Assembly (NCBI GenBank): GCA_002293665.1
Contig: DBDQ01000083.1
Coordinates: 18,659-42,537, forward strand
Reading direction: 5' to 3'
Length of the DNA: 23,879 nucleotides
From: Alistipes sp. UBA928
Lineage (GTDB): Bacteria > Bacteroidota > Bacteroidia > Bacteroidales > Rikenellaceae
Shown here: one piece after another, positions 14,592 through 23,879 of the stretch
Numbering within the stretch: the stretch's first letter is position 1
How the letters are laid out: each line of letters opens with the position of its first letter
The notes under the pieces: generated by a model
Database searches by the model: none
Told to the model about the DNA's origin: nothing
Seen by the model: only the letters and a program-made list of their open reading frames with translations
Position numbers and translations under genes: made by a program

Positions 14592-16721
14592 ATGAAAAAG
14601 CTGTTGGTGGCCATTGCCGCCGTGTTGTTTGCGATGCCTGCGTGGGCCGATGAGGGGATGTGGTTGTTGCCATATTTGAATAGGTTGAATATCAGAGATA
14701 TGCGCGCCTTGGGGCTGAAACTCAAGGCCGAGGATATTTATAGTGTGAACAGTAATTCTCTCAAGGATGCAATAGTGATATTCGGTGGTGGATGTACCGG
14801 AGAGGTAGTATCGGCCGAAGGGTTGCTGTTGACGAACCACCACTGTGGATACGGTCAGATACAGGCGCTGAGCACCGTGGAGAGAGATTTCCTGAAGAAT
14901 GGGTTCTGGGCGATGTCGCGCACAGAGGAGATACCTGCGCCGGGACTGTCGGTGACGTTTATCCGCAGGATGGAAGATGTAACCGATATGGTTTTGGGTG
15001 CGGCCGCGAATATGGGTAATGGAGAGGAGCGCGACGGTATCATCGAGGCGAATCAGCGAACCGTGGGAGATGAGTTCAAGGCGCGTTTTCCCGACTGGGC
15101 TGTGGAGATACGGCCATTTATGGGTGGTAATCAATACTTTGCGATAATGACAGAACGGTTTACCGATGTTCGTTTGGTGGGCACACCGCCCAACTCGATG
15201 GGTAAGTTCGGAGGTGACACCGACAATTGGATGTGGCCGCGTCATACAGACGATTTCTCGATGTTTCGCATCTATGCCGGGCCAGATAATAGGCCGGCCG
15301 ATTACTCGCCGGAAAACAGGCCCTATGCGGCTCCTGTGCATCTTAAGATTTCGTTGAGGGGAGTAAGGGAGAATGACTTTGCGATGATCATGGGATTTCC
15401 GGGTACCACCGATCGTTATATGACTACCTATGAGATGAAACATCTGATGGATGTGGAGAATGCAAACCGCATTTTTGTACGTGGCGAAAGGCTTGGTATC
15501 ATTATGGAGGATATGTTGGCCGACAACGAGGTGAGGTTGAAGTACGCGGCGAAATACGCCTCGTCGTCGAACTATTGGAAGAACTCGATTGGAAAGAATA
15601 AAGCATTGATAGACAATAATATACCTGCTCAGAAGGCGGCTCTTGAAGCTCGATTCCAGGCTTGGGCCGATGCCGTTGATTCGCCGGAACAGTACCGCTT
15701 GGCGCTGCCAAGGATAAGGGAATCGGTGGAGGCTACATCACAAAATGAGGGAGTTTTCCAGTTTCTTCAGGAGGCCTTGTGGAGCGGTGTGGAGATAGTG
15801 CAACTGGCTCAAAGAGTGATGCAGACTATGTATGTGGCCGATGGTAAGGTGACAAACAGGGATGAAGTGATGGAGGCGGTGTCGAATTTCTACAAAAACT
15901 ATAATGAACCGACCGATCGACGAGTGGCAAAACGCATGCTCGCCATTGTGAACGAACGTGTTCCGGCAGCCGATCTGCCGTCGTTCTTTGAGCAGATTAA
16001 TCCTGTAAATCAGAGTAATATAGATGCTTGGGTGGATCAACTCTACGACAATTCGATATTTGTAACCCCGGAGCGACTTGCCTCGGCGCTCGATAACTAT
16101 GATGCAGAGAGGTTTGAAAACGATCCGGCGGCGATACTTGCCGGTTCTGTGCGTTCGAAACTTATTGCCATGTCCACAGATCTTACACCAAAGGTCGAGG
16201 AACGAGCCGACTGGCACAGGGTTTACATTAAGGGCCTGACGCTGATGAATCCAGGAGATAAATATTATCCCGATGCCAATTTTTCGATGCGCCTTACCTA
16301 TGGTACGGTACTTCCATACGATCCACGCGACGGTGTGACATATAAATACTACACAACGCTGAAGGGTGTGATCGAAAAGGAAAACCCGGCTAACCCGCTC
16401 GAGTTTACTGTCGAGGATAAAATTAAAACTGCCTATGCCGCGGCCGATTATGGCCGATATGGACAGAACGGCGAACTGAGGCTGAATTTTTTGACAAACA
16501 ACGATATTACAGGTGGCAACAGCGGCTCGCCAGTGCTTAACGCCAGGGGTGAACTCATAGGTCTCGCTTTCGACGGCAACTGGGAGGCGATGAGCGGCGA
16601 CGTGATGTTTGAGCCACAGTTGCAGCGCTGTATTAATGTCGACATACGATATGTGCTGTGGACGATCGACCGGTTCGCCGGCGCCGGACACCTGCTAAAT
16701 GAAATGACCATAATCCAATAG
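14592..16721 (+). CDS. S46 family dipeptidyl-peptidase (DPP7-like)
   Basis: 709 residues from Met at 14592, chosen because MKKLLVAIAAVLFAMPAWA is a clean signal peptide cut before DEGMWL; in-frame ATGs at 14580 and 14565 are alternatives. S46 enzymes are periplasmic exopeptidases with a chymotrypsin-like fold that remove dipeptides from oligopeptides, central to amino-acid use in Porphyromonas and relatives. Seen: catalytic His region LLLTNHHCGYG (His83/84), the Asp region GGDTDNWMWPRHTDDFSMF, and the nucleophile in TGGNSGSPVLN. The residue 18 positions after the catalytic Ser is Gly (AFDGNWE); in the family Gly here marks DPP7-type specificity for hydrophobic P1 residues, whereas DPP11 has Arg and prefers Asp/Glu. 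The stop codon abuts the glnS ATG. Confidence 0.93.
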   Translation: MKKLLVAIAAVLFAMPAWADEGMWLLPYLNRLNIRDMRALGLKLKAEDIYSVNSNSLKDAIVIFGGGCTGEVVSAEGLLLTNHHCGYGQIQALSTVERDFLKNGFWAMSRTEEIPAPGLSVTFIRRMEDVTDMVLGAAANMGNGEERDGIIEANQRTVGDEFKARFPDWAVEIRPFMGGNQYFAIMTERFTDVRLVGTPPNSMGKFGGDTDNWMWPRHTDDFSMFRIYAGPDNRPADYSPENRPYAAPVHLKISLRGVRENDFAMIMGFPGTTDRYMTTYEMKHLMDVENANRIFVRGERLGIIMEDMLADNEVRLKYAAKYASSSNYWKNSIGKNKALIDNNIPAQKAALEARFQAWADAVDSPEQYRLALPRIRESVEATSQNEGVFQFLQEALWSGVEIVQLAQRVMQTMYVADGKVTNRDEVMEAVSNFYKNYNEPTDRRVAKRMLAIVNERVPAADLPSFFEQINPVNQSNIDAWVDQLYDNSIFVTPERLASALDNYDAERFENDPAAILAGSVRSKLIAMSTDLTPKVEERADWHRVYIKGLTLMNPGDKYYPDANFSMRLTYGTVLPYDPRDGVTYKYYTTLKGVIEKENPANPLEFTVEDKIKTAYAAADYGRYGQNGELRLNFLTNNDITGGNSGSPVLNARGELIGLAFDGNWEAMSGDVMFEPQLQRCINVDIRYVLWTIDRFAGAGHLLNEMTIIQ

Positions 16722-18446
16722 ATGGAAACTAACACAAAACCGATTGAGGGGGCGGAGCGCTCCCTCAATTTTATCGAAGAGATCATCGAGAAGCACCTCG
16801 CCGATGGAGGCGGAGCTATCCAGACACGTTTTCCGCCGGAGCCTAACGGCTATCTGCACATTGGCCATGCAAAAAGTATTTGCCTAAATTTCGGGTTGGC
16901 TGCGCGGTATGGCGGAAAGTGCAATCTACGGTTCGACGACACCAACCCAGTCAAAGAGGATGTGGAGTATGTCGACTCGATTAAGGACGATATTAAGTGG
17001 CTTGGTTTCGACTGGGCGCTGGAGCGTTATGCGTCCGATTATTTCGAGCAACTCTACGATTGGGCCGTGCAACTGATCCGCACCGGGAAAGCTTATGTCG
17101 ACGATCAGACGCAGGAACAGATACGTGCAACACGTGGTACTATTACCCAAGCCGGTATCGATAGTCCCTGGCGTGGGCGTAGTGTAGAGGAGAATCTCGA
17201 TCTGTTCGCGCGTATGAGGGCCGGAGAGTTTCCCGACGGAGCGAAGGTTTTGCGTGCACGGATCGATATGGGCCATTCGAACATGCTGTTCCGTGACCCG
17301 ATACTTTATCGTATTCTTCATACGTCGCATCATCGTACCGGAGATGCTTGGTGCATCTATCCGATGTATGACTATGCTCATGGGCAGAGCGACTCCATTG
17401 AGCGGATCACTCATTCCATCTGCACGTTGGAGTTTGCTGTTCATCGTCCGCTTTACGACTGGTTTATTCAGGAGTTAGGTATTTTCCCCTCGCATCAGTA
17501 TGAATTTGCGCGGCTGAACCTCACTTACACGATAATGAGTAAGCGCAAGCTGTTGCAGTTGGTACAGGAGGGTGTGGTGAATGGTTGGGACGACCCGCGC
17601 ATGCCGACTATTTCGGGTATGCGCCGTCGTGGATACACTCCGGCCTCGATTCGTGCTTTTGCCGAACGTGTGGGAGTTGCAAAGCGTGATAATGTGATCG
17701 ACCTCGGCCTGTTGGAGTTCTCTGTGCGTGAAGACCTCAATCGCGTCGCCCAACGGCGCATGGCTGTCGTTAATCCACTCAAAGTTGTCATCATAAATTT
17801 TGAAAATGTTCCACGTGGAACAGGGTTTTTTGAGAATTCCGCATTCGACGGACGGACAGAGATGATAAGGTGTGTGAACAATCCGGAGGACGAAAATGCC
17901 GGTACGCGCGAAGTACCACTTTCACGTGAGATTTACATCGAGCGAACCGACTTTATGGAGGAACCACCTAAAGGATTCCATAGGCTGAAACCAGGTGGAG
18001 AAGTCAGACTGAGATATGCCTACCTCATAAAATGCGAGGAGGTGATAAAAAACGAAGCGGGTGAAATTACCGAACTAAGATGTACCTATGACCCGGAATC
18101 GGCTGGTGGAAACTCCTCCGACGGAAGGCGTGTTAAAGGTGTTATCCACTGGGTGTCGATACCGCATGCCGTGAAAGGAGAAGCTCGCCTCTACTCTACC
18201 CTATTCAATAAAGAGAATCCTGAAGAGTGCGAAGAAGGAGAAACTTTCCTCTCACACATAAACCCCGAATCACTTACCATGTCAGAAATCTTTATGGAAC
18301 CTGCTCTTTCCGAAGCAGCGGTTGGGGAGAAATTTCAATTCGAAAGGATTGGGTATTTTTCAAAAGATTCTGACTCGACTTCGGAAAGGCCGATATTCAA
18401 TCGAACGGTTACATTGAAGGATTCTTGGGCTAAGCAGCAAAAGTAG
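16722..18446 (+). CDS. glnS: Glutamine--tRNA ligase (GlnRS), with an embedded parS site
   Basis: 574 residues. Class I synthetase signatures: HIGH at 46-49 (PPEPNGYLHIGHAKS) and the KMSKS equivalent MSKR at 272-275. The segments RFDDTNP, TRAxFP-like region, YPMYDYAHGQSDSIE and the long two-barrel C-terminal anticodon domain (REVPLSREIYIERTDF, LRYAYLIKCEEVI) indicate GlnRS rather than GluRS. It begins immediately after the S46 stop, so translation may be coupled. Residues ~361-378 appear longer than in GlnRS relatives I recall; codons 362-367 (NVPRGT) are the parS palindrome at 17807-17822. From about 17800 to the end the gene is lower in GC than its neighbours. A strong terminator lies ~100 bp downstream. 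Confidence 0.95.
   Translation: METNTKPIEGAERSLNFIEEIIEKHLADGGGAIQTRFPPEPNGYLHIGHAKSICLNFGLAARYGGKCNLRFDDTNPVKEDVEYVDSIKDDIKWLGFDWALERYASDYFEQLYDWAVQLIRTGKAYVDDQTQEQIRATRGTITQAGIDSPWRGRSVEENLDLFARMRAGEFPDGAKVLRARIDMGHSNMLFRDPILYRILHTSHHRTGDAWCIYPMYDYAHGQSDSIERITHSICTLEFAVHRPLYDWFIQELGIFPSHQYEFARLNLTYTIMSKRKLLQLVQEGVVNGWDDPRMPTISGMRRRGYTPASIRAFAERVGVAKRDNVIDLGLLEFSVREDLNRVAQRRMAVVNPLKVVIINFENVPRGTGFFENSAFDGRTEMIRCVNNPEDENAGTREVPLSREIYIERTDFMEEPPKGFHRLKPGGEVRLRYAYLIKCEEVIKNEAGEITELRCTYDPESAGGNSSDGRRVKGVIHWVSIPHAVKGEARLYSTLFNKENPEECEEGETFLSHINPESLTMSEIFMEPALSEAAVGEKFQFERIGYFSKDSDSTSERPIFNRTVTLKDSWAKQQK
17807..17822. other. parS site 1 (ParB-binding centromere sequence) inside glnS
   Basis: TGTTCCACGTGGAACA is a perfect 16-bp palindrome and a full match to the universal chromosomal parS consensus TGTTNCACGTGNAACA. 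It encodes Asn-Val-Pro-Arg-Gly-Thr of GlnRS (residues 362-367). An identical copy lies 1.1 kb downstream. Confidence 0.88.
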
Positions 18447-18543
18447 GATGTCTACTTATCCATAATGGTGGGTATTATTGTGGTTATGAGCTGTTGATCT
18501 GGTAAAAACAGCTATTGCGGCTTGGGATTAAGAGATTATGAGT

Positions 18544-18580
18544 AGTTTGATGAAACTCGGTTTCATCAAACTATTTTTTT
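18544..18580 (+). terminator. Intrinsic terminator after glnS
   Basis: A perfect 13-bp stem, AGTTTGATGAAAC (18544-18556), loop TCG, GTTTCATCAAACT (18560-18572), followed by A and seven T residues (18573-18580). It lies ~100 bp after the glnS stop; nothing coding is seen in between. Confidence 0.92.
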
Positions 18581-18628
18581 GCGAAATCGGGTTGGGTTGT
18601 TATGGAGCTTTTAGAAGCATAGCTCGCT

Positions 18629-18846
18629 ATTCCCGGAGGGAATCCATATCGGTGGTGGAAATAGACCGTCCCGGAAACCCTGATGAGTAGCCACGCTTGG
18701 AGGTGCATTGATTTGCCCGTCGTCCGACGTAAACGGGTGTGCACTTGCGGCGGACGCCGGGAATGTCTGCACACCGCCGATCCTCATCTTCGTCCGCGAC
18801 CTCGTCGCAAACCATATTTCTACCGATATGGATTCCCTCCGGGAAT
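18629..18846. repeat. 218-bp element with perfect 25-bp inverted terminal repeats (MITE-like or structured RNA)
   Basis: The 25 bp at 18629-18653 are the exact reverse complement of 18822-18846. Each arm also contains its own small palindrome (ATTCCC-GGA-GGGAAT). The 168-bp interior has further inverted repeats: GGTGTGCA/TGCACACC (18736-18743 and 18768-18775), GCGGACG/CGTCCGC (near 18750-18756 and 18791-18797) and CCCGT/ACGGG (about 18717-18737). No target-site duplication is evident at the outer ends, and no transposase is encoded. It could be a non-autonomous mobile element, an interspersed repeat of this lineage, or a structured RNA. Confidence 0.75.
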
Positions 18847-18929
18847 CGTGGGGTTTCACCCCGAAAAATCTCCACAAAAATTCGTGGCCTCCACCCTATT
18901 TTTGCATTGATCCTGTGAAAAAGGGCGGA

Positions 18930-18945
18930 TGTTCCACGTGGAACA
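18930..18945. other. parS site 2 (ParB-binding centromere sequence), intergenic
   Basis: TGTTCCACGTGGAACA again, identical to site 1 and extended by one more symmetric pair to an 18-bp palindrome (18929-18946). It lies in non-coding DNA, 58 bp from the mnmG stop codon, so it is not constrained by protein coding. Confidence 0.92.
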
Positions 18946-19003
18946 TTGTTGGATTTTCCGGGGATTAATGCATGTGCTTGCGGGTGTGATCCTTTCTGAG
19001 TGG

Positions 19004-20893
19004 TTATCGTCCGAAATAGACTAATAAAACATTAATGTCTGCCGGTGAGACGCCGGGAATGCGGGAGGCTTGCCCGATCGTGGTGGGACGAATGCGGGAG
19101 AGCTTCTGGCGAGCCTCCATTGTGAGGGATTTGAGCGAGGTGAAATCGAATCCGCCGGGTATGGGGAGTTCTTCGAGGCGTTGGAGCTTTTGGGCGATCA
19201 GCTTTTCGCGCTCGATGTAGCCGCGATATTTGATCTCAATTTCGACCTGTTCGATCTCTTCGGCGGCAATTTGGTTTGAAGAAATGAACTCCCGGAGCGG
19301 CGGAAGGTGTTCGGCGACCTCCGAAAGTGAAATTTCGCCTCTCGAAACGATGAAACTGAGCTTGCGACCCTGGGTCAGAGGGGCGGAATTACGCGAAAAT
19401 AAATAGTCGCGTAGATCGTCCGGAGCGATGCTCAGTGCGTGGACGAATGAACGAAGCGATTCTACGTTCGATTTTTTTTGCTCGAAAACATGCCATCTGG
19501 AGTCGTCGACGAGGCCTATTTCGCGACCACGCGGGGTAAGTCTCAGGTCGGCGTTGTCTTGCCGGAGCAAAATGCGATACTCAGCCCGCGAAGTGAACAT
19601 GCGGTACGGTTCGTCGACGCCTTTGGTAACGAGGTCGTCGACCAACACGCCGATGTAGGCTTCGTCGCGCCGCAGTACGAACGGCTCGCGCCCGGAGAGC
19701 CACAGATTGGCGTTGATCCCGGCGATAAGTCCCTGAGCAGCAGCTTCTTCATAGCCGGTGGTGCCGTTGATCTGACCGGCGAACCAGAGTCCGGCGACGA
19801 GTTTAGTCTGGAGCGTGTGGTGCAGTTGTGTTGGCGGAAAGTAGTCGTACTCTATGGCGTATCCGGGCCGGAGCAGATGTACTTGTTCGAGTCCCTCTAT
19901 GCCTCGCAGTGCGGCTCGCTGTACCTGCCACGGAAGCGATGATGAGAATCCGTTGAGATAGTATTCGTTGGTTGTAACTCCCTCGGGTTCAAGGAATAAC
20001 TGATGTGAATCCTTGTCGGCGAAGGTGCGCAGCTTATCCTCGATGCTGGGGCAGTACCGGGGGCCTACGCCGCGGATGGTGCCGTTGAACAGCGGCGAGT
20101 CGGCGAAACCACCACGCAGAGTTTCGTGCACTTCGACAGAGGTGTTGGCGATCCAGCAGGGGAGTTGATTGGCAAGTGCAACTGGTTGGGTTTCAGGTGA
20201 AAACGAAAATTTAGACGGGTTTTCATCACCTTCCTGGGGCGAGAGCCGGTCGAAGTCTATTGTTCGTCCGTCGAGCCGTGCTGGTGTGCCGGTCTTCATG
20301 CGGCCGGCTTCGAAACCGATGGCTACAAGCTTATCCGTCAGTCCTTTGGAGGCGCCCTCGCCTATTCTGCCGCCTTCTATTTGTGCCCGTCCGACGTGGA
20401 TCAGGCCGCTGAGGAAAGTTCCTGTGGTGAGCACCACTGCCCGGGCGTGGAATTCGACACCCAGTGCGGTGCGGATGCCGCTTATGCGGAGGCTGTTGCC
20501 AGCACCTTCTGTCGACAGATCGACCACGCTGTCCTGCCACAGGAAAAGGCCGGGGGTGTTTTCGAGCACGCGGCGCCACAGGGCCGAAAAACGGCTTTTG
20601 TCGCACTGCGCGCGCGGGCTCCACATGGCGGCACCTTTCGACCGGCCGAGCATTCGGAACTGAATGGTGCTGCGGTCGGTGACTATGCCCATTTGCCCGC
20701 CGAGTGCATCTATCTCTCTGACTATTTGGCCTTTTGCGACGCCTCCCACGGCGGGATTGCACGACATGGCGGCGGTTTTTTCGAGGTCCATCGTCACCAA
20801 CAGCACTCGCGAACCGAGCCTTGCAGCGGCTACCGCGGCCTCGCATCCGGCGTGTCCGGCGCCCACCACTATTATATCGTATTCGAGTTCCAT
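19004..20893 (-). CDS. mnmG: tRNA uridine-5-carboxymethylaminomethyl modification enzyme MnmG (GidA)
   Basis: 629 residues, the normal length. With MnmE it adds the (carboxymethyl)aminomethyl group to U34 of several tRNAs, using FAD, NADH and folate, in the cytoplasm. Seen: N-terminal FAD-binding VVGAGHAGCEAA (8-19), the conserved CNPAVGGVAKG with Cys45, LTTGTFLSGLIHVG, MKTGTPARLDGR, GPRYCPSIEDK with the second conserved Cys, and the C-terminal MnmE/tRNA-binding helical domain (KYRGYIEREK, IPGVSPADINVLLVYF). It is the last gene of the sufB-sufC-sufD-mnmG unit, starting 28 bp after sufD. In many bacteria gidA is near the origin, which agrees with the parS sites just beyond its 3' end. No terminator hairpin is obvious after it. 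Confidence 0.97.
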   Translation of the reverse strand: MELEYDIIVVGAGHAGCEAAVAAARLGSRVLLVTMDLEKTAAMSCNPAVGGVAKGQIVREIDALGGQMGIVTDRSTIQFRMLGRSKGAAMWSPRAQCDKSRFSALWRRVLENTPGLFLWQDSVVDLSTEGAGNSLRISGIRTALGVEFHARAVVLTTGTFLSGLIHVGRAQIEGGRIGEGASKGLTDKLVAIGFEAGRMKTGTPARLDGRTIDFDRLSPQEGDENPSKFSFSPETQPVALANQLPCWIANTSVEVHETLRGGFADSPLFNGTIRGVGPRYCPSIEDKLRTFADKDSHQLFLEPEGVTTNEYYLNGFSSSLPWQVQRAALRGIEGLEQVHLLRPGYAIEYDYFPPTQLHHTLQTKLVAGLWFAGQINGTTGYEEAAAQGLIAGINANLWLSGREPFVLRRDEAYIGVLVDDLVTKGVDEPYRMFTSRAEYRILLRQDNADLRLTPRGREIGLVDDSRWHVFEQKKSNVESLRSFVHALSIAPDDLRDYLFSRNSAPLTQGRKLSFIVSRGEISLSEVAEHLPPLREFISSNQIAAEEIEQVEIEIKYRGYIEREKLIAQKLQRLEELPIPGGFDFTSLKSLTMEARQKLSRIRPTTIGQASRIPGVSPADINVLLVYFGR

Positions 20894-20921
20894 ATCGAGA
20901 GGGTGGTCGTGGGGTTCGGGG

Positions 20922-21598
20922 TTAAAGCGTGTCGATCAGCGCGGAGATTCTTTCGCCGATGTCGCGGCGTAAATCCTCTGATGGACAATGATTTACTATC
21001 TCGCCGGCGAACCCATGCATCTGCATGCGGCGCGCCTCGGACTCGGAAACACCGCGTTGGCGCATGTAGTAGACGGCCTCTTCGTCGAGCCTGCCTATGG
21101 TGGCGCCGTGGCTGCAACGCACGTCGTCGGCGTATATTTCGAGGCCGGGAGTGGTCAGAACGTGTGCGGTGTCGGACAGTTGCAGATTCTGGTTGCGTTG
21201 TGCGGCGTCGGTTCCCTGGGCGCCGGGCGCCACGTGCACCATGCCGGTGAATGAGCCGGTGGCACTGCCCGAGGCGATGCCTTTTATGAGCTGGCGGCTG
21301 GTGCATCCGGGGACTAAGTGGTTGACGGTTACGTTGATGTCGGCGCGTTCCGCTGCTTTACCATCCCCCGAGGCGATGTATAGGGCGTGGAGGTGAAACT
21401 CCGCGCCTTCACCCGTGAGGTCGACCGTGAGGGATAGCCGCGTCGATGTGTGGGGGTTTCCGACGGCCAACACAAAGGCCGTGGCGTGGAGCCGCGCCCC
21501 CGCCCCGAGCCCGATGTGCAGGTTTTGTTCTTTGCCAGCCTCGACAATTAGCGGTTCGGCGTGGTGTTCGCCCAGTGCGAATATTTGTTCGGCCCCTT

Positions 21599-21602
<4 letters not shown>
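20922..21602 (-). CDS. sufD: Fe-S assembly scaffold protein SufD, short form
   Basis: 226 residues from the ATG that overlaps the sufC stop as ATGA (21599-21602); an ATG six codons upstream is possible but would overlap sufC more. SufD pairs with SufB and SufC in the cytoplasmic SufBC2D complex that builds Fe-S clusters. The C-terminal part is diagnostic: DVRCSHGATIGRLDEEAVYYMRQRG (in two pieces: RCSHGATIG, DEEAVYYMRQRG), then SESEARRMQMHGFAGEIV. The beta-helix core is present (LSLTVDLTGEGAEFHLHALY; DINVTVNHLVPGCTSRQLIKG). SufD proteins are commonly 300-450 residues, so the N-terminal helical domain is largely missing. Both the tight overlap with sufC and the intact core argue for a compact form, not a broken gene. 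Confidence 0.92.
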
Positions 21603-22354
<752 letters not shown>

Positions 22355-22365
22355 ATCGTAATCGC

Positions 22366-23811
<1,446 letters not shown>

Positions 23812-23821
23812 AATTATCTTA

Positions 23822-23854
23822 CAAAGGTAGCGAAACCTTTGTAAAAACGGCAAA
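23822..23854 (-). promoter_or_regulatory. suf operon promoter with overlapping inverted-repeat operator candidate
   Basis: On the minus strand, TTTG (+ strand CAAA at 23851-23854), a 21-bp spacer and TACCTTTG (+ strand 23822-23829) match TTTG-N19-21-TAnnTTTG. Expected start is ~23816, giving a leader of only ~5 nt before ATG 23811. A perfect 8-bp inverted repeat, ACAAAGGT (23821-23828) and ACCTTTGT (23835-23842), spaced by 6 bp, covers the -7 element and part of the spacer; a bound repressor there would block initiation. Confidence 0.65.
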
Positions 23855-23879
23855 ACGGGGATGAATAAAGTTAAGTGTT

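Larger units (their letters stand above)
18447..19003. other. 557-bp non-coding interval between convergent glnS and mnmG
   Basis: Contains, left to right: a DnaA-box-like TTATCCATA (18456-18464, one mismatch), the glnS terminator, a 218-bp nested inverted-repeat element (18629-18846), a small hairpin GGGGT-TTC-ACCCC (18850-18862), an orphan + strand TATTTTTG element (18897-18904) and parS site 2 (18930-18945). Short open frames on both strands cross the repeat element, but their content is explained by the repeat and no coding signal or recognisable protein was seen. Confidence 0.8.

Noticed and set aside
17923..17928. CACGTG core in a context resembling parS, ~110 bp after parS site 1
   Set aside because: The flanks (CTTTCACGTGAGAT) match only about 11 of 16 consensus positions; the palindrome breaks outside the core. 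Similar partial matches at ~17130, 7484, 21232 and 21692 are even weaker or chance CACGTG words.
18142..18464. Possible oriC: DnaA-box-like TTATCCACT (18142-18150) and TTATCCATA (18456-18464) close to parS and mnmG
   Set aside because: Each has one mismatch to TTATCCACA, they are ~300 bp apart, the first is inside glnS, and there is no box cluster or clear unwinding element. Genes also converge on the region instead of diverging from it.
18629..18653. Noc-binding-like site in the repeat arm (ATTCCCGGAGGGAAT)
   Set aside because: The Noc site is ATTTCCCGGGAAAT, with no 3-bp insert in the centre; Noc is a Firmicutes protein, so the similarity is superficial.
18611..18877. Minus-strand open frames of 82 and 88 codons and + strand frames of 75 and 86 codons in the glnS-mnmG gap
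   Set aside because: They run straight through the inverted-repeat element, several frames are open on both strands, and the peptides have no recognisable domain. The openness comes from GC-rich repeat sequence.

Overview
The window looks like a chromosomal segment from a Bacteroidota bacterium, order Bacteroidales, probably a fairly GC-rich lineage such as Rikenellaceae/Alistipes (the lineage is an inference). The support is the Bacteroidota -7 promoter element TAnnTTTG in front of most transcription units, a PUR-alpha-like DUF3276 protein, a DUF4919 protein, an S46 dipeptidyl-peptidase, a clostripain-family lipoprotein, and an Mrp ATPase without the usual CxxC. No rRNA, tRNA, CRISPR array, prophage or transposase gene was seen.

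Layout. 1-1240: 3' end of an EttA-like ABC-F gene, then two small envelope genes (a lipoprotein and a one-TM DUF3592-like protein), each broken by a one-base frameshift. 1258-4688: a hotdog-fold thioesterase-like gene, hisS and an S41 C-terminal processing protease, closely spaced on the + strand. 4802-8300: PUR-like nucleic-acid-binding protein, DUF4919 protein, C11 peptidase lipoprotein and an MscS channel, whose end overlaps a convergent coiled-coil membrane protein gene (8269-9189, -). 9264-12098: a PfkB-family (adenosine-kinase-like) gene and a 67K-type sppA converge on a perfect bidirectional terminator. 12224-18446: mrp, nadA, an S46 peptidase and glnS, all +. 18447-19003: a non-coding interval with the glnS terminator, a 218-bp nested inverted-repeat element and a perfect parS site. 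19004-23811: sufB-sufC-sufD-mnmG, one - strand operon.

The most notable signal is a pair of perfect 16-bp parS palindromes (TGTTCCACGTGGAACA) about 1.1 kb apart: one inside glnS, where it encodes part of what looks like a local GlnRS insertion, and one between glnS and mnmG. Together with mnmG (gidA), this suggests the window carries the ParB-binding centromere region, usually close to the replication origin. No parA, parB, dnaA or convincing oriC is in the window.

Functionally the window is mostly housekeeping: two tRNA synthetases, tRNA wobble modification (MnmG), Fe-S assembly (SufBCD, Mrp) and its clients (NadA needs a 4Fe-4S cluster), plus a strong envelope/secreted proteolysis theme (S41, C11, SppA, S46). 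The last fits a peptide-using gut or oral Bacteroidales.
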